DNA of 64,000 bases from Mycolicibacterium flavescens (GTDB lineage Bacteria; Actinomycetota; Actinomycetes; Mycobacteriales; Mycobacteriaceae): positions 62,001 to 126,000 of the forward strand of contig NZ_MIHA01000013.1 in the NCBI RefSeq assembly GCF_001722335.1, given 5' to 3'. Both the position numbers and the translations under genes were made by a program. The notes under the pieces are model-generated. The model was not told the origin of the DNA, did no database searches, and worked only from the letters and a program-made list of their open reading frames with translations. Of this stretch, positions 36,078-47,152 are shown piece after piece; position 1 is the stretch's first letter; every line of letters starts with the position of its first letter.

Positions 36078-37318
36078 CCAGGCGGCGCACCGGGTTTTCG
36101 CGCCGCGGCTTCCTCGCCGGCGCACTGGGCACCGGCGCCGGCGCCGCGCTGGCCGGATGCTCGTCGCCCGAACCGGCCCCGGCCGGACCGCCCGCGGCGG
36201 CGCTGGTCCCGTTCGAGGGCGCACACCAGACCGGCGTCACCGCGCTGCCCATCCCCGAACAGGGCCTGGTGGCGTCGTTCAACGTGCTTTCCCCGGACCG
36301 CGAAGCCCTCACGCACGCCTTCCGGGAACTCACCGACGAGATCCGCGGCCTGATGGCCGGCAGAGCGCCCGAGGCCCGCGGCCCCGCCTACCCGCCCGTG
36401 GACTCCGGCATCCTGGGCGAGCAACCACCGGCCGACAACCTGTCGGTCGTCGTCGGTGTGGGTGCCTCGCTGTTCGACGACCGCTTCGGGCTCGCTGACC
36501 GCAAACCCCGCGAACTGGCGACCATGCCGTTTCTGGCCAACGATCGGCTCGACCCGAAGCTGTCGCACGGCGACCTGTCGATCATCATCGAGGCCGGTCA
36601 CACCGACAGCGTGGTGTTCGCGCTGCGCCAGTTGATGCGCCGGACGCGACGCCATCTGGTGCTGCGCTGGATGGTCGACGGGTACGCCCGCGGCATCGGC
36701 GCGGGGCAGGTGTCCGAGGCGGCCACCCCGCGAAACCTTCTGGGCTTCAAGGACGGAACGTCCAACCTCGACGTCAACGACGACGCACTGATGAACCGCC
36801 ATGTCTGGGTCGGGCCCGACGACGGTGAACCGGACTGGGCGGTCGGCGGTTCGTATCAGGCGATCCGGATCATCCGGATGTTCGTCGAATTCTGGGACCG
36901 CACCCAACTCGTCGAGCAGGAAGCGTTGATCGGTCGCGCCAAGGTCAGCGGCGCACCGCTGGGGCTCAGCGGCGAGTTCGACGACCCGGACTACCCCGAG
37001 GATCCCGACGGCAAACGGATCCCGCTCGACGCCCACATCCGGCTGGCGAACCCGCGCACACCCGAGACCGACGAGAACCTGATCCTGCGAAGGGGTTTCA
37101 ACTACTCGCGCGGTTTCGACGGGGCAGGGCGGCTCGATCAGGGGCTGGCGTTCATCGCGTACCAACGCAGCCTGGAGAAGGGCTTTCTGACCGTGCAGCG
37201 CCGCCTCGACGGCGAGCCGCTCGAGGAGTACATCCTGCCGGTGGGCGGCGGGTTCTTCTTCACGCTGCCCGGCGTCACCGGGGCGGACCGCTGGCTCGGC
37301 GACCAGTTGCTCAGCTGA
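36074..37318 (+). CDS. efeB: EfeB, Tat-exported Dyp-type heme peroxidase
   Basis: 414-residue deferrochelatase/peroxidase. It begins with a twin-arginine signal (FSRRGFLAGALGTGAGAALAG, residues 8-28) and a lipobox-like AGCSS. The Dyp-type GxxDG motif is present as GFKDGTSNLDVND (near residue 225), and the C-terminal GGGFFFTLPGV matches the family. In EfeUOB it oxidises iron or removes it from heme outside the cytoplasm. GTG start overlaps efeO by 4 bases. The last 8 bases overlap the convergent S9 peptidase gene. Confidence 0.92.
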   Translation: MTRRRTGFSRRGFLAGALGTGAGAALAGCSSPEPAPAGPPAAALVPFEGAHQTGVTALPIPEQGLVASFNVLSPDREALTHAFRELTDEIRGLMAGRAPEARGPAYPPVDSGILGEQPPADNLSVVVGVGASLFDDRFGLADRKPRELATMPFLANDRLDPKLSHGDLSIIIEAGHTDSVVFALRQLMRRTRRHLVLRWMVDGYARGIGAGQVSEAATPRNLLGFKDGTSNLDVNDDALMNRHVWVGPDDGEPDWAVGGSYQAIRIIRMFVEFWDRTQLVEQEALIGRAKVSGAPLGLSGEFDDPDYPEDPDGKRIPLDAHIRLANPRTPETDENLILRRGFNYSRGFDGAGRLDQGLAFIAYQRSLEKGFLTVQRRLDGEPLEEYILPVGGGFFFTLPGVTGADRWLGDQLLS

Positions 37319-39314
37319 GCACCTGCCAGAGGAACTCGTAGATCAGCGCAGACCGGAACGCGGTCTGCGCGTTGTCGGCCGCGCCGGCGTGGCCACCCTC
37401 GATGTTCTCGTAGTAGTGCACCCGATGGCCGGCCTGCTCCAGGGCCGCGGTCATCTTGCGGGCGTGCCCGGGATGCACCCGGTCGTCGCGCGTGGACGTG
37501 GTGATCAGAATCGGCGGGTAGGTGCGCTCAGCCGAAATATTCTGGTAGGGAGAGTATTTCGAGATGAACTCCCAGTCGTCAGGATCGTCTGGGTCACCGT
37601 ACTCGGCCATCCACGACGCACCCGCGAGCAGCAGGTGGAACCGGCGCATGTCCAGCAGCGGCACACTGCACACCAGCGCGCCGAACAGCTCCGGGTAGCG
37701 GGTCAGCATCACGCCCATCAACAGACCGCCGTTGCTTCCGCCCTGCGCCCCGAGCTGCTCGACCGTCGTGATTCCGCGCTGCACCAGATCCCTTGCGACC
37801 GCGGCGAAATCCTCGTACACCAGGTGACGGTTCTCCCGCATCGCCTGGGTGTGCCACGTCGGCCCGTACTCACCGCCGCCGCGGATGTTGGCCAACACGT
37901 AGGTCCCGCCGCGAGACAGCCACAGCCGGCCCAGCACGCCGGCGTAACCCGGGGTGTTGGCCACCTCGAAGCCGCCGTACCCGCTCAGCAGAGTCGGGCC
38001 CGGTGCACTGCTGTGCCGATGTCCCACAACGAAATACGGGATCATCGTTCCGTCGGCCGATGCGACGAAGTGCTGACTGACCTCGAGGTCGGCGGCGTCG
38101 AAGAACGACGGCGCCCGCTTGACCTCGGTGAGCTCCCCGCCGGCACGGCCCCACAGCAGCCGCGAAGGGGTGTCGAAACCGCTGACGTCGAGGAAGATCT
38201 CGTCGCCGTACTCGTCGGCGTCGACCAGCGCCGCGGTGGTGTTCGACGGCGTCGGGATCTCCTCACGGGTCCAGTCGCCCGGCGTCACGACCGCCACCCG
38301 GCTGATCACGTCGACCAGCGTGACCAGCACCAGACGGTCTTGGGTCCAGGCGTAGTTCTCCAGGCTCGAATGCGCGTCGGGTTCGAACACCACGTGCAGT
38401 TGCGCTGTCCCCGCGAGGTATTCGTCATACTTCGCCGCCAGCAGCGACCCGGCCGGATAGGTGGTGGCGCCGACGGTCCAGTCGGTGCGCGGCCGGATCA
38501 GCAGCCACTCGCGGTGCACCGAGATCCCCGCGTCGGTGGGCACGTCGATCTCGATGAGATCGTCGCCGCGCAACTCGTAGCGGTACCGGTTGAAGAAGTC
38601 GAACGACCGGGTGATCAACAGCCGCTCGAACCCGGGGGTCGCGTCGTATCCGCATCCGACGCTGACATCGCCGGCTTCACCCTCGAACAAGGTCTGGGCG
38701 TCCTCGATCGGCTGCCCGCGCCGCCACCGCTTGACCACCCGCGGATAGCCCGAGTCGGTCAGCGATCCCGGGCCGAAATCCGTGCCGACCAGCACCGTGT
38801 CGCGGTCCTGCCACGTCACCGCCGACTTGGCCTCCGGCAGCGCGAAGCCGTCGTCAACGAACTGCCGTGTCGCCATGTCGAATTCGCGGACAACGGTGGC
38901 GTCGGCACCACCCCGGGACAGCTCGATCAGCGCCAGAGAGAAGTCCGGTTCGAGCACCTCGGCGCCCGCCCACACCCAGTTCTCGTCCTCGGCCGCGGCG
39001 ATCGCGTCGACGTCGATGAGCACGTCCCACTCCGGTCGCTCGGTGCGGTAGCTGTCCAGCGTGGTGCGTCGCCAGACACCGCGCGGGTGGTCGGCGTCGC
39101 GCCAGAAGTTGTACAGGTGCTCGCCGCGCCTGCGCACATACGGGATGCGGGCGTCGGTGTCGAGCACCTCCAGCGCCTCGGCGCGCATCTGCTCGAACCG
39201 GTCGCCGCCGAACCGGTCCAGGGTCGGTTCGTTGTGCTCGCGCACCCAACCGAGCGCGTCGTCGCCGGTGATGTCCTCGAGCCACAGATACGGGTCGTCA
39301 CTCACACGACCCAT
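37311..39314 (-). CDS. S9 family prolyl oligopeptidase-type peptidase (Rv0457c-like)
   Basis: 667-residue serine peptidase. An N-terminal seven-bladed beta-propeller (about residues 50-400) is followed by the alpha/beta-hydrolase domain with nucleophile GGSNGG (Ser about 527), the catalytic Asp region [13 protein letters not shown] (about 605) and His in EGGHAG (about 640). Cleaves short peptides, usually after proline, in the cytosol or periplasm; no signal peptide is seen. ATG 39314. By position it matches Rv0457c and forms the right border of the variable interval. It diverges from the aldehyde dehydrogenase at 39370. Confidence 0.92.
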   Translation of the reverse strand: MGRVSDDPYLWLEDITGDDALGWVREHNEPTLDRFGGDRFEQMRAEALEVLDTDARIPYVRRRGEHLYNFWRDADHPRGVWRRTTLDSYRTERPEWDVLIDVDAIAAAEDENWVWAGAEVLEPDFSLALIELSRGGADATVVREFDMATRQFVDDGFALPEAKSAVTWQDRDTVLVGTDFGPGSLTDSGYPRVVKRWRRGQPIEDAQTLFEGEAGDVSVGCGYDATPGFERLLITRSFDFFNRYRYELRGDDLIEIDVPTDAGISVHREWLLIRPRTDWTVGATTYPAGSLLAAKYDEYLAGTAQLHVVFEPDAHSSLENYAWTQDRLVLVTLVDVISRVAVVTPGDWTREEIPTPSNTTAALVDADEYGDEIFLDVSGFDTPSRLLWGRAGGELTEVKRAPSFFDAADLEVSQHFVASADGTMIPYFVVGHRHSSAPGPTLLSGYGGFEVANTPGYAGVLGRLWLSRGGTYVLANIRGGGEYGPTWHTQAMRENRHLVYEDFAAVARDLVQRGITTVEQLGAQGGSNGGLLMGVMLTRYPELFGALVCSVPLLDMRRFHLLLAGASWMAEYGDPDDPDDWEFISKYSPYQNISAERTYPPILITTSTRDDRVHPGHARKMTAALEQAGHRVHYYENIEGGHAGAADNAQTAFRSALIYEFLWQVLS

Positions 39315-39369
39315 TGTGTCGGTCCGGCGTAGTGTGAGCCCCGTTACACCCGTCGAGGAGGAGTCAACG

Positions 39370-40893
<1,524 letters not shown>

Positions 40894-40895
40894 CC

Positions 40896-41465
40896 GTGCC
40901 ATCCGACCGGCGCGAACGTGGATTACCCGCACGCCAAATCGCGGATTCGTGTGCGGGTAATCCACTTTCGGCGCAACAGGAACCGCCGCCGCCGCGGGCG
41001 CTGATCACCGCCGCGGCCGCCGACCTGCTGCGCCGACTCCAGGACCGGCACGGCCCGCTGATGTTCCACCAGTCCGGCGGCTGCTGCGACGGGTCCTCGC
41101 CGATGTGCTACCCCGACGGCGACTTCATCGTCGGCGACCGCGACGTGCTGCTGGCGATCCTCGACGTCGGGACCGGCGTGCCGCTGTGGATCTCCGGACC
41201 GCAGTTCGACGCCTGGAAGCACACCCAGGTCGTCATCGACGTGGTGCCCGGCCGCGGCGGCGGCTTCAGCATCGAAGCCCCGGAGGGCCTGCGATTCCTC
41301 ACCCGCGGCCGCGCGTTCACCGACGACGAGAACCGCGCGCTGGCCGCGCAACCGCCGGTGACCGGCGCCGACTACGCCCGAGGTGCGCGGCCGCCTGCGA
41401 CGGGTTCGCATCTCGTCGGTAATGCAATCGATGCCTGCCCGATACCGAACGTGCCGGGTGCGTGA
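40896..41465 (+). CDS. DUF779 protein (Rv0459-like)
   Basis: 189-residue protein (if the GTG at 40896 is used) with the DUF779 core from about residue 35. A Cys cluster FHQSGGCCDGSSPMCYPDG (about 52-70), WISGPQFDAWKHTQ and GRGGGFSIEAPEG are conserved in the family. DUF779 proteins sit beside acetaldehyde dehydrogenases; the Cys/His set suggests metal binding, function unproven. The 58-bp palindrome C lies within the first 25 codons, so the native start may have been displaced by that element and the N-terminus is uncertain. Confidence 0.82.
   Translation: MPSDRRERGLPARQIADSCAGNPLSAQQEPPPPRALITAAAADLLRRLQDRHGPLMFHQSGGCCDGSSPMCYPDGDFIVGDRDVLLAILDVGTGVPLWISGPQFDAWKHTQVVIDVVPGRGGGFSIEAPEGLRFLTRGRAFTDDENRALAAQPPVTGADYARGARPPATGSHLVGNAIDACPIPNVPGA
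40913..40970. repeat. 58-bp imperfect palindrome (element C)
   Basis: Arms CGAACGTGGATTACCCGCAC and GTGCGGGTAATCCACTTTCG (one mismatch, 15 central bases perfect) around a loop containing CGCG. Same size and layout as elements at 27628 and 55130. It spans the 5' end of the DUF779 gene, 19 bases after the aldehyde dehydrogenase stop. Confidence 0.75.
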
Positions 41466-41501
41466 CCGGAAAACCCGATCGCCGGTCGTAACCTGAAAAC
41501 C

Positions 41502-41780
41502 GTGATACCGCTGCCTCGCGCATGGCTGTTGACGAGCGCACTGCTCGTCGGGACCGCCGTGGGTCTGATCCTCGGCATCGCCTCGACGTTGCTGGTGGAC
41601 ACGCCGATTCGGCCCGACGTCGTGATCGCGCTCGTCGTCGGGGTGCCCGCCGGACTGGGCATGTTGACGATCCTGCTGTCCGGGCGGCGCTGGGTGACGA
41701 CGGTCGGCGCGTTCCTGCTCGCGGTGGCGCCGGGCTGGTTCGGGGTACTGGTCGCGATCCAGGCGGTGCACGGTGCCTGA
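41502..41780 (+). CDS. Small membrane protein (Rv0460-like position)
   Basis: 92-residue protein with three hydrophobic segments (about 8-28, 40-60 and 68-88). GTG start at 41502. Its end overlaps the next membrane-protein gene by 8 bases, indicating a two-gene unit. No domain recognised. Confidence 0.75.
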   Translation: MIPLPRAWLLTSALLVGTAVGLILGIASTLLVDTPIRPDVVIALVVGVPAGLGMLTILLSGRRWVTTVGAFLLAVAPGWFGVLVAIQAVHGA

Positions 41781-42258
41781 GCGGACCGACACGATGGCCG
41801 GCGAACCGACCGAGCCGTACACGCCGACGTTCGACACCGGCGAGTTCGAGACGCCGCACGCGCCGGTGGCCGTCGTTGACACCGACCGCCCGGAACCGGT
41901 GCCCGTCCCGGCGCATCCGGTCGCGGTGCCCGGCAACTACCAGTACCTCAAACGCTGGACGTTCGTGCTCGTCGTCGCGGCCGTGTGGGCGCTGGCCGCG
42001 GTGGCCGGGTGGGGTCTGTACCACTGGTGGTACCACTCGCTGGACAAGACCGCGCCGGTGTTCGTGGTGCTGGTGTTCGTGATCTGCACGACGGTTGGCG
42101 GCCTGCTGGCGGCCATGGCGCCGCGACCGCTGATCTCCGCGCTGGCGATCGCGCTGACATCGGCGCCGCTGGCCGCGGTCGGCGGCGCCGCCGTGCTGCA
42201 CGGCCTCTACTTCTGCGAATGGGCCAGCCGCTGCTTTGCGGGCCTGATTCCGTACTGA
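41773..42258 (+). CDS. Membrane protein (Rv0461-like position)
   Basis: 161-residue protein. An acidic, Pro-rich cytosolic N-terminus of about 58 residues is followed by three transmembrane helices (about 60-82, 92-112 and 118-140) and a short C-terminal tail with two cysteines (FCEWASRCF). GTG start at 41773 overlaps the previous gene by 8 bases. Probably the Rv0461 counterpart; function unknown. Confidence 0.75.
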   Translation: MPERTDTMAGEPTEPYTPTFDTGEFETPHAPVAVVDTDRPEPVPVPAHPVAVPGNYQYLKRWTFVLVVAAVWALAAVAGWGLYHWWYHSLDKTAPVFVVLVFVICTTVGGLLAAMAPRPLISALAIALTSAPLAAVGGAAVLHGLYFCEWASRCFAGLIPY

Positions 42259-42308
42259 AAACCCGGGTGCACGCTGCGCCTCGGTGAGTCATATGTTCAG
42301 ATAGACAG

Positions 42309-43895
42309 GTGTTGGCTTCGGGACGCGCTGGGTCGCGGACACTGCCGGTCCTGCTGGCAGCCGTAGTACTCGCCGGTTGCGCGACGGAAAGCTCCGCACC
42401 CTCGGACCAGATCGTGCTGGCCGAGTCGCAGGACCTGGGCGCGTTCAACCCCGTCTCCGGCTACGGGGAACAGGGCGTCTCACCGCTCTACGACGGGCTC
42501 TACCGGCCGCAGGCCGACACCGACGACGTCGTACCCGACCTCGTGCCCGCACTCGCGACCGCGGCTCCCGAACCCGCGGGCCCGCAACGCTGGCGGGTCC
42601 CGCTGCGCACCGGTGTGACGTTCTCCGACGGCACGACGTTCGACTCCGCCGACGTCGTCGCCACCTACGCGGCGGTCAAGAATCCCGCGGTCGCTTCGGA
42701 GATCTCGACCAACCTGCAGGCCGTCACCGAGGTCACCCCGGACGGGCCCGACGCGGTGATCGTCGAGACCGACAGCGCCGCCGACCCGCGGCCCTACCTG
42801 CTGCTGAGCATCCTGCCGTCGGAGAAGATCGAGAACGGCCCGGCCGCAGACTGGGCCGTCAACACCCAACCCGCCGGCACCGGGCCCTACCGGCTGGAGA
42901 GCCTGCGCCCCGACCAGGCCGTGATGGTCGCCCGCGACGACTACTGGGCAGGCGCCCCGCAGGTCAAACGCATCGTCTACACCCACACCCCCGACGACAA
43001 CACCCGCGCCCAACGCATCGTGGCCGGCGAGGTGGACGGGGTGAGCCTGCCGCCCCGCCTGATCGACTCGGTCGCGAGCGACGACGTGCAGACCGTGGCC
43101 GTGCAGTCCGCCGACTGGCGCGGTGTGGCGCTGCCCGCCGGCAACGCGTTCACCGCCGACCCGCAGGCGCGGCTGGCGATGAACCTCGGTGTAGACCGTG
43201 AGGCGATGGCCCGGGAGGTGTTGGCGGGCAAGGCGCGTCCGGCCAGCACCCCGATCGCCGCGGTCTACGGCGACGCCTACGACGACGGCGCGCAGTTCGG
43301 CTTCGACACCGCCGAGGCGACCGCCCTGCTCGACCGCTCCGGCTGGCGGCCCGGCCCGAACGGAATCCGCGAAAAAGACGGCGCCCCAGCGTCATTCGAA
43401 CTGCTCTACAACGCCTCCGACAGCCTGCGTCGCGACCTGGCGGTGGCGTTCGCCGCGGCGATGAAACCGCTCGGCATCGACGTGCGCACCCGCGGCAGCA
43501 GCTGGGACGAGATCGACACCCGCTTCGGTGACTCGGCCGTGCTGCTCGGCGGCGGGTCGACGCCCTACAGCATCGACTCGCAGGTCTACGACACCCTGCA
43601 CACCCGCGTACCGGACTCGTCGATCTACTCCAACCCCGGCAACTTCACCGCCCCCGGACTCGACGGGCTGCTCGAACGTGCCCGGCAGGCCGCGACGGGC
43701 CCGGAGAAGGACGCGCTGTACCGCCAGGTGCAGTCGACCTATGCCACCGCGCCGTCGCACGTGTTCCTGGTGTTCCTCGACCACACCTACGGCTACCGCG
43801 ACCTCGGCTGGCGCGCGCCCGCGCCGATACTGGAACCGCACTCCCACGGCGTGGCCTGGGGGCCGTGGTGGAACCTCGCGGCATGGCAACGCTGA
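42309..43895 (+). CDS. Peptide/nickel-type ABC importer substrate-binding lipoprotein
   Basis: 528-residue family 5 extracellular solute-binding protein. The signal ends in lipobox VVLAGC (Cys near residue 24). The SBP_bac_5 core has WRVPLRTGVTFSDGTTFDSADVV (about 95-117) and GTGPYRLESLRPDQAVMVARDDYW (about 190-214). It delivers oligopeptide, nickel chelate or a similar ligand to the permeases that follow. GTG start at 42309; last 13 bases overlap the first permease gene. This five-gene set interrupts the Rv0461-lpdC adjacency known from H37Rv. Confidence 0.9.
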   Translation: MLASGRAGSRTLPVLLAAVVLAGCATESSAPSDQIVLAESQDLGAFNPVSGYGEQGVSPLYDGLYRPQADTDDVVPDLVPALATAAPEPAGPQRWRVPLRTGVTFSDGTTFDSADVVATYAAVKNPAVASEISTNLQAVTEVTPDGPDAVIVETDSAADPRPYLLLSILPSEKIENGPAADWAVNTQPAGTGPYRLESLRPDQAVMVARDDYWAGAPQVKRIVYTHTPDDNTRAQRIVAGEVDGVSLPPRLIDSVASDDVQTVAVQSADWRGVALPAGNAFTADPQARLAMNLGVDREAMAREVLAGKARPASTPIAAVYGDAYDDGAQFGFDTAEATALLDRSGWRPGPNGIREKDGAPASFELLYNASDSLRRDLAVAFAAAMKPLGIDVRTRGSSWDEIDTRFGDSAVLLGGGSTPYSIDSQVYDTLHTRVPDSSIYSNPGNFTAPGLDGLLERARQAATGPEKDALYRQVQSTYATAPSHVFLVFLDHTYGYRDLGWRAPAPILEPHSHGVAWGPWWNLAAWQR

Positions 43896-44929
43896 CCCGT
43901 CCGTCTGTCGCGCACCCGCCGCCCGCCACCACCGGGCGGCGCCGACAAAGCGGGCGGGGGCGGATCGCGTTGCGGCTGCTGGGCATTCGCCTCGCGATCG
44001 CCGTGCCGGTGACCGCGGCGGTGTCGTTGGCGATGTTCGCGGTGGCCTCGATGTCGCCGTTCGATCCGCTGGTGGCCTACCTCGGCGACAACTTCCAGCG
44101 GGCCACCCCGTCCCAACGCGAGGCGATGCGCGCGGCCTACGACGTCGACCAACCGTGGTGGCAGGCATGGTGGCAGTGGGTGACCGGGCTGCTGCACGGT
44201 GACCTCGGCTGGTCGTCGACGCAGTCGCAACCGGTGACCACGGTGCTCGCCGACCGCATGCCGTTCACGCTGGCGCTCTCGGGTGCCGCGCTCGTCATCG
44301 GCGCTGCTGTCGCGATCCTGCTCGGCGTGGTGGCCGGGATGCGCCGCGGCGGTGTGCTCGACCGCGCCGCGAACGCGTTCGCCGTCACGTTCGCCGCGGT
44401 GCCGCCGTTCGTCGTCTCGCTGGCCCTGGTGGCGGTGATGGCGGTGGGGCTGCGCTGGTTCCCGGCCTCCGGCGCCGCCCCGCCCGGCGACCCGTACACC
44501 GTGGCCGGCGTGCTGCGTCACGGCGTCCTGCCGCTGATCGCGCTGACCGTCTCGCAGATCCCGTGGCTGTTGTTGACGACGCGGACCGCGGTGGTCGACG
44601 CCTGCGCGTCGGACGCGGTGCGCAGCGCCCGGGCCCGCGGCGTCGACGGTTGGGCGCTGCTGCGCGGGCACATCGCGCCGGTCTCGGTGCTGCCGTCGCT
44701 GGCGCTGCTGGGCACCCGGCTGCCGGAGCTGATCGCGGGCGCGGCGATCGTCGAGACCGTGTTCGGCTGGCCCGGTATGGCCGCGGTCCTCGTCGATTCC
44801 GCTGCTGCCCTGGACTTTCCGTTGCTGGCCGCGTTGACGGTCGGGTCGGCGTTCGCGGTGCTGGCAGGTTCGGCGCTGTCGGACGCGGCCGCGGTCGCGC
44901 TCGACCCGAGAATCGGGATGGCCGCATGA
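43883..44929 (+). CDS. ABC importer permease, DppB/NikB type
   Basis: 348-residue integral membrane permease: six hydrophobic helices. The BPD_transp_1 EAA loop (DAVRSARARGVDGWALLRGHIAPVSVLPSLALLG) is near residues 245-280, and the family ending ...VETVFGWPGM is near 290. ATG 43883 lies in the end of the binding-protein gene, and ATGA overlap joins it to the second permease. Confidence 0.9.
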   Translation: MATLTRPSVAHPPPATTGRRRQSGRGRIALRLLGIRLAIAVPVTAAVSLAMFAVASMSPFDPLVAYLGDNFQRATPSQREAMRAAYDVDQPWWQAWWQWVTGLLHGDLGWSSTQSQPVTTVLADRMPFTLALSGAALVIGAAVAILLGVVAGMRRGGVLDRAANAFAVTFAAVPPFVVSLALVAVMAVGLRWFPASGAAPPGDPYTVAGVLRHGVLPLIALTVSQIPWLLLTTRTAVVDACASDAVRSARARGVDGWALLRGHIAPVSVLPSLALLGTRLPELIAGAAIVETVFGWPGMAAVLVDSAAALDFPLLAALTVGSAFAVLAGSALSDAAAVALDPRIGMAA

Positions 44930-45753
44930 GCACCGTGTACGCCGACACCCGCACCCGGGTCCCGTGGCCGTGGCTGCTGATCGCCGTGATCGCCTCCGCG
45001 GCGGTGGTGATCCCGGTGCTGGCCGGCGAGCAGGTCGCCGACTTCGCCGCCGCGCTGCGCCCGCCCGGCGCCGAACACCTTCTCGGAACCGACCATTCGG
45101 GCTACGACCTGCTCGTGCGCTGCGCCGAGGGGCTGCGGATCTCGCTGGCGATCGCGGCGGCCTGCGCGCTGGCGGCAACCGTGCTCGGACTGCTGATCGG
45201 CATCGTCTCGGCGTTGGCGGGCGGGTGGGTCGACGCGCTGGTGATGCGCGCCGTCGACGGCTTCAACGCGCTGCCGCACCTGGTGGTCGGCATCGTCATC
45301 GCCGCGATGTGGCGCGGCGCGCCGCTGGCGATCATCGCCTCCATCGCGCTCACCCACTGGCCCGCGGTGGCGCGCGTGGTCCGCGCCGAGTTGCTGTCGG
45401 TCACCGAGGCCGGCTGGGTGCAGACCTCGCGCCTGGCCGGGGCGTCGCGGTGGTTCGTCGCGCGACGGCACATGCTCCCGGCGGTGACCGGGCAGGCGCT
45501 CGTCGCGATGATCATGCTTCTGCCGCATGCCATCTGGCACGAGTCGACGCTGTCGTTCCTCGGCGTCGGGCTGTCCCCGGACCGGGCCAGCCTCGGCACG
45601 CTGCTCGGCGAGGCCCGCGGCGACGTGCTGACCGGCGCGTGGTGGACGCTGGCCGCCCCGGCCGCCGCGCTGATCGTCACGGCGCTGGCGTTCGCGCTCG
45701 GCGGTTCGGCCCTGCGCCGCCGCAGCGCCCCTCCAACAGGACAGGTGTGGTGA
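44926..45753 (+). CDS. ABC importer permease, DppC/NikC type
   Basis: 275-residue second permease with the GTDHSGYDLLVR segment near residue 50, typical of DppC/NikC, and an EAA loop (VRAELLSVTEAGWVQTSRLAGASRWFVARRHMLP). The SFLGVGLSPDRASLGTLLGEA block at about 220 is also diagnostic. ATG 44926 overlaps the first permease stop; its own stop overlaps the GTG of the ATPase gene. Confidence 0.9.
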   Translation: MSTVYADTRTRVPWPWLLIAVIASAAVVIPVLAGEQVADFAAALRPPGAEHLLGTDHSGYDLLVRCAEGLRISLAIAAACALAATVLGLLIGIVSALAGGWVDALVMRAVDGFNALPHLVVGIVIAAMWRGAPLAIIASIALTHWPAVARVVRAELLSVTEAGWVQTSRLAGASRWFVARRHMLPAVTGQALVAMIMLLPHAIWHESTLSFLGVGLSPDRASLGTLLGEARGDVLTGAWWTLAAPAAALIVTALAFALGGSALRRRSAPPTGQVW

Positions 45754-46523
45754 CCATGGACATCGCAGCGCAGATCACCGATCTGACCGTCGACATCGCC
45801 GTGCGCGGTGGCCGCGCGGCACCCGTCGTACGCGTCCTCGACGGCGCCGACCTCGCCCTGCCCGCCGGTGACGTCACCGCGTTGATCGGCGAATCCGGTT
45901 GCGGCAAGTCGCTTGTCGCGCTCGCGCTGTGCGGGTTGCTGCCGGCGTCGTCGCGGATCTCGGGGCGCATCACGATCGGCGACGACGACATGAGCGCCGC
46001 CGGCGAGCGGGCCTGGCGGCAGCTGCGCGGCCGGCGGATCGGGCTGGTGCCGCAGTCGGCGGCGACGTCGTTCACGCCGGTGCGCACGGTCGGCTCCCAG
46101 GTCGCCGAGGTGTGCCGGCGGGTGAACGCCGACCGCACCGCCGAACAACTGTTTGCCGCGGTGCGCCTGCCCGGCGACGTCGGGGACCGCTACCCACACG
46201 AACTGTCCGGCGGGATGGCGCAGCGGGCCGCGATCGCCGCCGCCCTGGCCGGCAGGCCCGAGCTGCTGATCGCCGACGAGCCGACCTCCGCGCTGGACCC
46301 CGACAACGCCGCCACGGTGTGGGGGCTGCTGGCCGAGGCCGCCGCGGACGGGGCCGCGGTGCTGGTGATCACCCACGACCTGGCGTCGCTGCTGGCCGCC
46401 GACGCGTGCGGACAAGTGGCGCTGATGCGCGACGGGGCGGTGCTGCGCCAGGGGCCCGTCGTCGACCTGCTCGACGGGCACGACGAATACGCCGCGCGCT
46501 TCTTCGACCGGGTGCCAGCGTGA
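45750..46523 (+). CDS. ABC importer ATPase, DppD/NikD type
   Basis: 257-residue nucleotide-binding subunit: Walker A GESGCGKSLVA (about residue 48), Q-loop LVPQSAATSFTP, signature LSGGMAQRAAIAAAL, Walker B LLIADEPTSALD and H-loop VITHDL. GTG 45750 (GTGA overlap) is chosen over ATG 45756 because every junction in this operon overlaps. It works with the ATPase encoded next. Confidence 0.9.
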   Translation: MTMDIAAQITDLTVDIAVRGGRAAPVVRVLDGADLALPAGDVTALIGESGCGKSLVALALCGLLPASSRISGRITIGDDDMSAAGERAWRQLRGRRIGLVPQSAATSFTPVRTVGSQVAEVCRRVNADRTAEQLFAAVRLPGDVGDRYPHELSGGMAQRAAIAAALAGRPELLIADEPTSALDPDNAATVWGLLAEAAADGAAVLVITHDLASLLAADACGQVALMRDGAVLRQGPVVDLLDGHDEYAARFFDRVPA

Positions 46524-47143
46524 GCCACCGCATCGAGGCGACCGGCGTCGCGGCCCGGTTCGGCGAGCATCGGGTGTTCTCCGGGGTGAACGTCACCGCG
46601 GCCACCGGCGCCGTCACCGGCATCACCGGACCGTCGGGATGCGGAAAGACCACGCTGCTGCGGGTGCTGGCCGGACTGCACCGGCCCGCGGCCGGCGAGA
46701 TCCGCTACGACGGCGCCGCCGCCGCGCCGCGCGGGTCGCTGGCCCTGCTGGCGCAACACCCGCGGCTGGTTTGCAACCCGCGCTGGACGTTGCGCCGCAT
46801 CGTCGCCGAGCCCGCCGCGATCCGCGGCACGCAGGCCGACATCGGCGACGCCGTCGAACGGGTCGGGCTGACCGCCGCGCTGCTCGACCGCCACCCGGGA
46901 CAGGTCAGCGACGGGCAGCTGCAGCGGGCGTGCCTGGCGCGGATGCTGGTGCAGCGGGCGTCCTACGTGCTGTGCGACGAGCCGACCGCGATGCTCGACC
47001 CGATCGCCACCGGCGACGTCGTCGACGTCCTGCGTGAGGTCGGCGGCACCGCCGCGGTGGTCCTGGTCAGCCACGACGCCGCGCTGGTGGAGGCGCTCAG
47101 CGACGAGGTCCTGCCGCTGTCCGCCGCGGCCGTCGGCCATTAG
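46520..47143 (+). CDS. ABC importer ATPase, DppF/NikE type (short)
   Basis: 207-residue second ATPase: Walker A GPSGCGKTTLL (about residue 38), Q-loop LLAQHPRLVCNPRW, signature VSDGQLQRACLARML, Walker B YVLCDEPTAMLD and H-loop LVSHD. The signature differs from LSGGQ and the protein lacks the C-terminal OppF extension, but the core is complete. GTG start overlaps the previous stop. lpdC follows after 9 bases, so the transporter transcript may read into lpdC. Confidence 0.88.
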   Translation: MSHRIEATGVAARFGEHRVFSGVNVTAATGAVTGITGPSGCGKTTLLRVLAGLHRPAAGEIRYDGAAAAPRGSLALLAQHPRLVCNPRWTLRRIVAEPAAIRGTQADIGDAVERVGLTAALLDRHPGQVSDGQLQRACLARMLVQRASYVLCDEPTAMLDPIATGDVVDVLREVGGTAAVVLVSHDAALVEALSDEVLPLSAAAVGH

Positions 47144-47152
47144 GGTGGGGGC

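Noticed and set aside
37389..39332. 647-codon plus-strand open frame antisense to the S9 peptidase
   Set aside because: Low-complexity Arg/His/Val composition and no motif; the peptidase on the minus strand has all catalytic motifs.
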